This document shows positions 14,454-14,640 of a stretch of DNA of 14,640 bases, in pieces. Every line of letters starts with the position of its first letter. The first letter of the stretch is position 1. A model generated the notes under the pieces. It searched no databases, was not told where the DNA came from, and saw only the letters and a program-made list of their open reading frames with translations. The DNA lies in NCBI GenBank assembly GCA_001805205.1, contig MHER01000184.1, forward strand, positions 1 through 14,640, written 5' to 3'. Position numbers and translations under genes: made by a program. This stretch comes from Nitrospirae bacterium RIFCSPLOW2_12_42_9 (GTDB taxonomy: Bacteria; Nitrospirota; 9FT-COMBO-42-15; HDB-SIOI813).

Positions 14454-14640
14454 TCATTTATAAGAACCAATGAAAGAATAAATAGAAAGCCCGAGGACTA
14501 TTAGCCCAAAGAAGATATTAAGTATCTTAGTCTGGGGGGTTGGTTTAGTTGTAAAAAATGTATCCAACCTGAAATTCTCTACAAGCCTGTTATTTATAAA
14601 CCCGGAGAGCATCAGTACGGTTCCATAAAAAACACCAAGA
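14454..14640 (-). CDS. membrane protein, C-terminal part only
   Basis: An open frame enters from the right edge of the window and ends at TGA (14454-14456). The visible 61 residues begin LGVFYGTVLMLSGFINNRL and end FFGLIVLGLSIYSFIGSYK, giving two hydrophobic stretches joined by a polar linker (ENFRLDTFFTTKPTPQTK). I recognise no family from this part. The short 20-base gap to the SemiSWEET gene suggests one operon. Confidence 0.6.
   Translation of the reverse strand, partial: LGVFYGTVLMLSGFINNRLVENFRLDTFFTTKPTPQTKILNIFFGLIVLGLSIYSFIGSYK

Overview
The window looks like chromosomal DNA of a Gram-negative bacterium of moderately low GC. Several genes use many AUA isoleucine and AGG/AGA arginine codons. 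A periplasmic-type zinc-binding protein, a periplasmic peptide-binding protein and a Cache/HAMP signalling protein all imply a cell envelope with a periplasm. Nitrospirota or a related deep lineage would fit, but that is an impression, not a result.

Region by region. (1) 1-1391, plus strand, visibly AT-rich: a small SAM-dependent methyltransferase, a 212-base gap with a tiny reading frame and a 30-base dyad over a promoter, then an overlapping pair made of a 62-residue protein and a nucleotidyltransferase-fold protein that resembles a toxin-antitoxin or AbiEii-type module. (2) 1401-2772, minus: an FmdB-type zinc-ribbon protein followed by an RNase Z-like metallo-beta-lactamase-fold hydrolase. 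(3) 2773-3054: a non-coding gap holding two near-perfect hairpins that look like a REP doublet. (4) 3055-3483, plus: a cysteine-rich DUF1284 protein. (5) 3474-11118, minus: six tightly packed genes, transcribed in the order diguanylate cyclase/HD-GYP hybrid, znuA, znuC, znuB, a cax-type Ca2+/H+ antiporter and a family 5 peptide-binding protein. Spacings range from a 38-base gap to short overlaps, so one transcript is likely. (6) 11119-11364: an AT-rich upstream region with three 13-base tandem repeats, a possible Zur-like site, and the in-frame remnant of the C-terminus of a second HD-GYP gene. (7) 11365-11691, minus: pterin-4a-carbinolamine dehydratase. (8) 11890-14102, plus: a CoA-binding-fold protein behind a strong sigma70-type promoter, then the repair polymerase PolX with its PHP domain. 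(9) 14149-14640, minus: a SemiSWEET sugar transporter and the end of another membrane protein cut by the window edge.

The most interesting points are the signalling and transport operon and its surroundings. The hybrid c-di-GMP protein has an intact GGEEM cyclase site and an I-site, but its HD dyad is replaced by Tyr-Glu, so it should make c-di-GMP and not degrade it. It leads an operon for zinc uptake and calcium export, and a fossil of another HD-GYP gene lies just upstream. No RNA gene, CRISPR array, insertion sequence or phage gene was seen.
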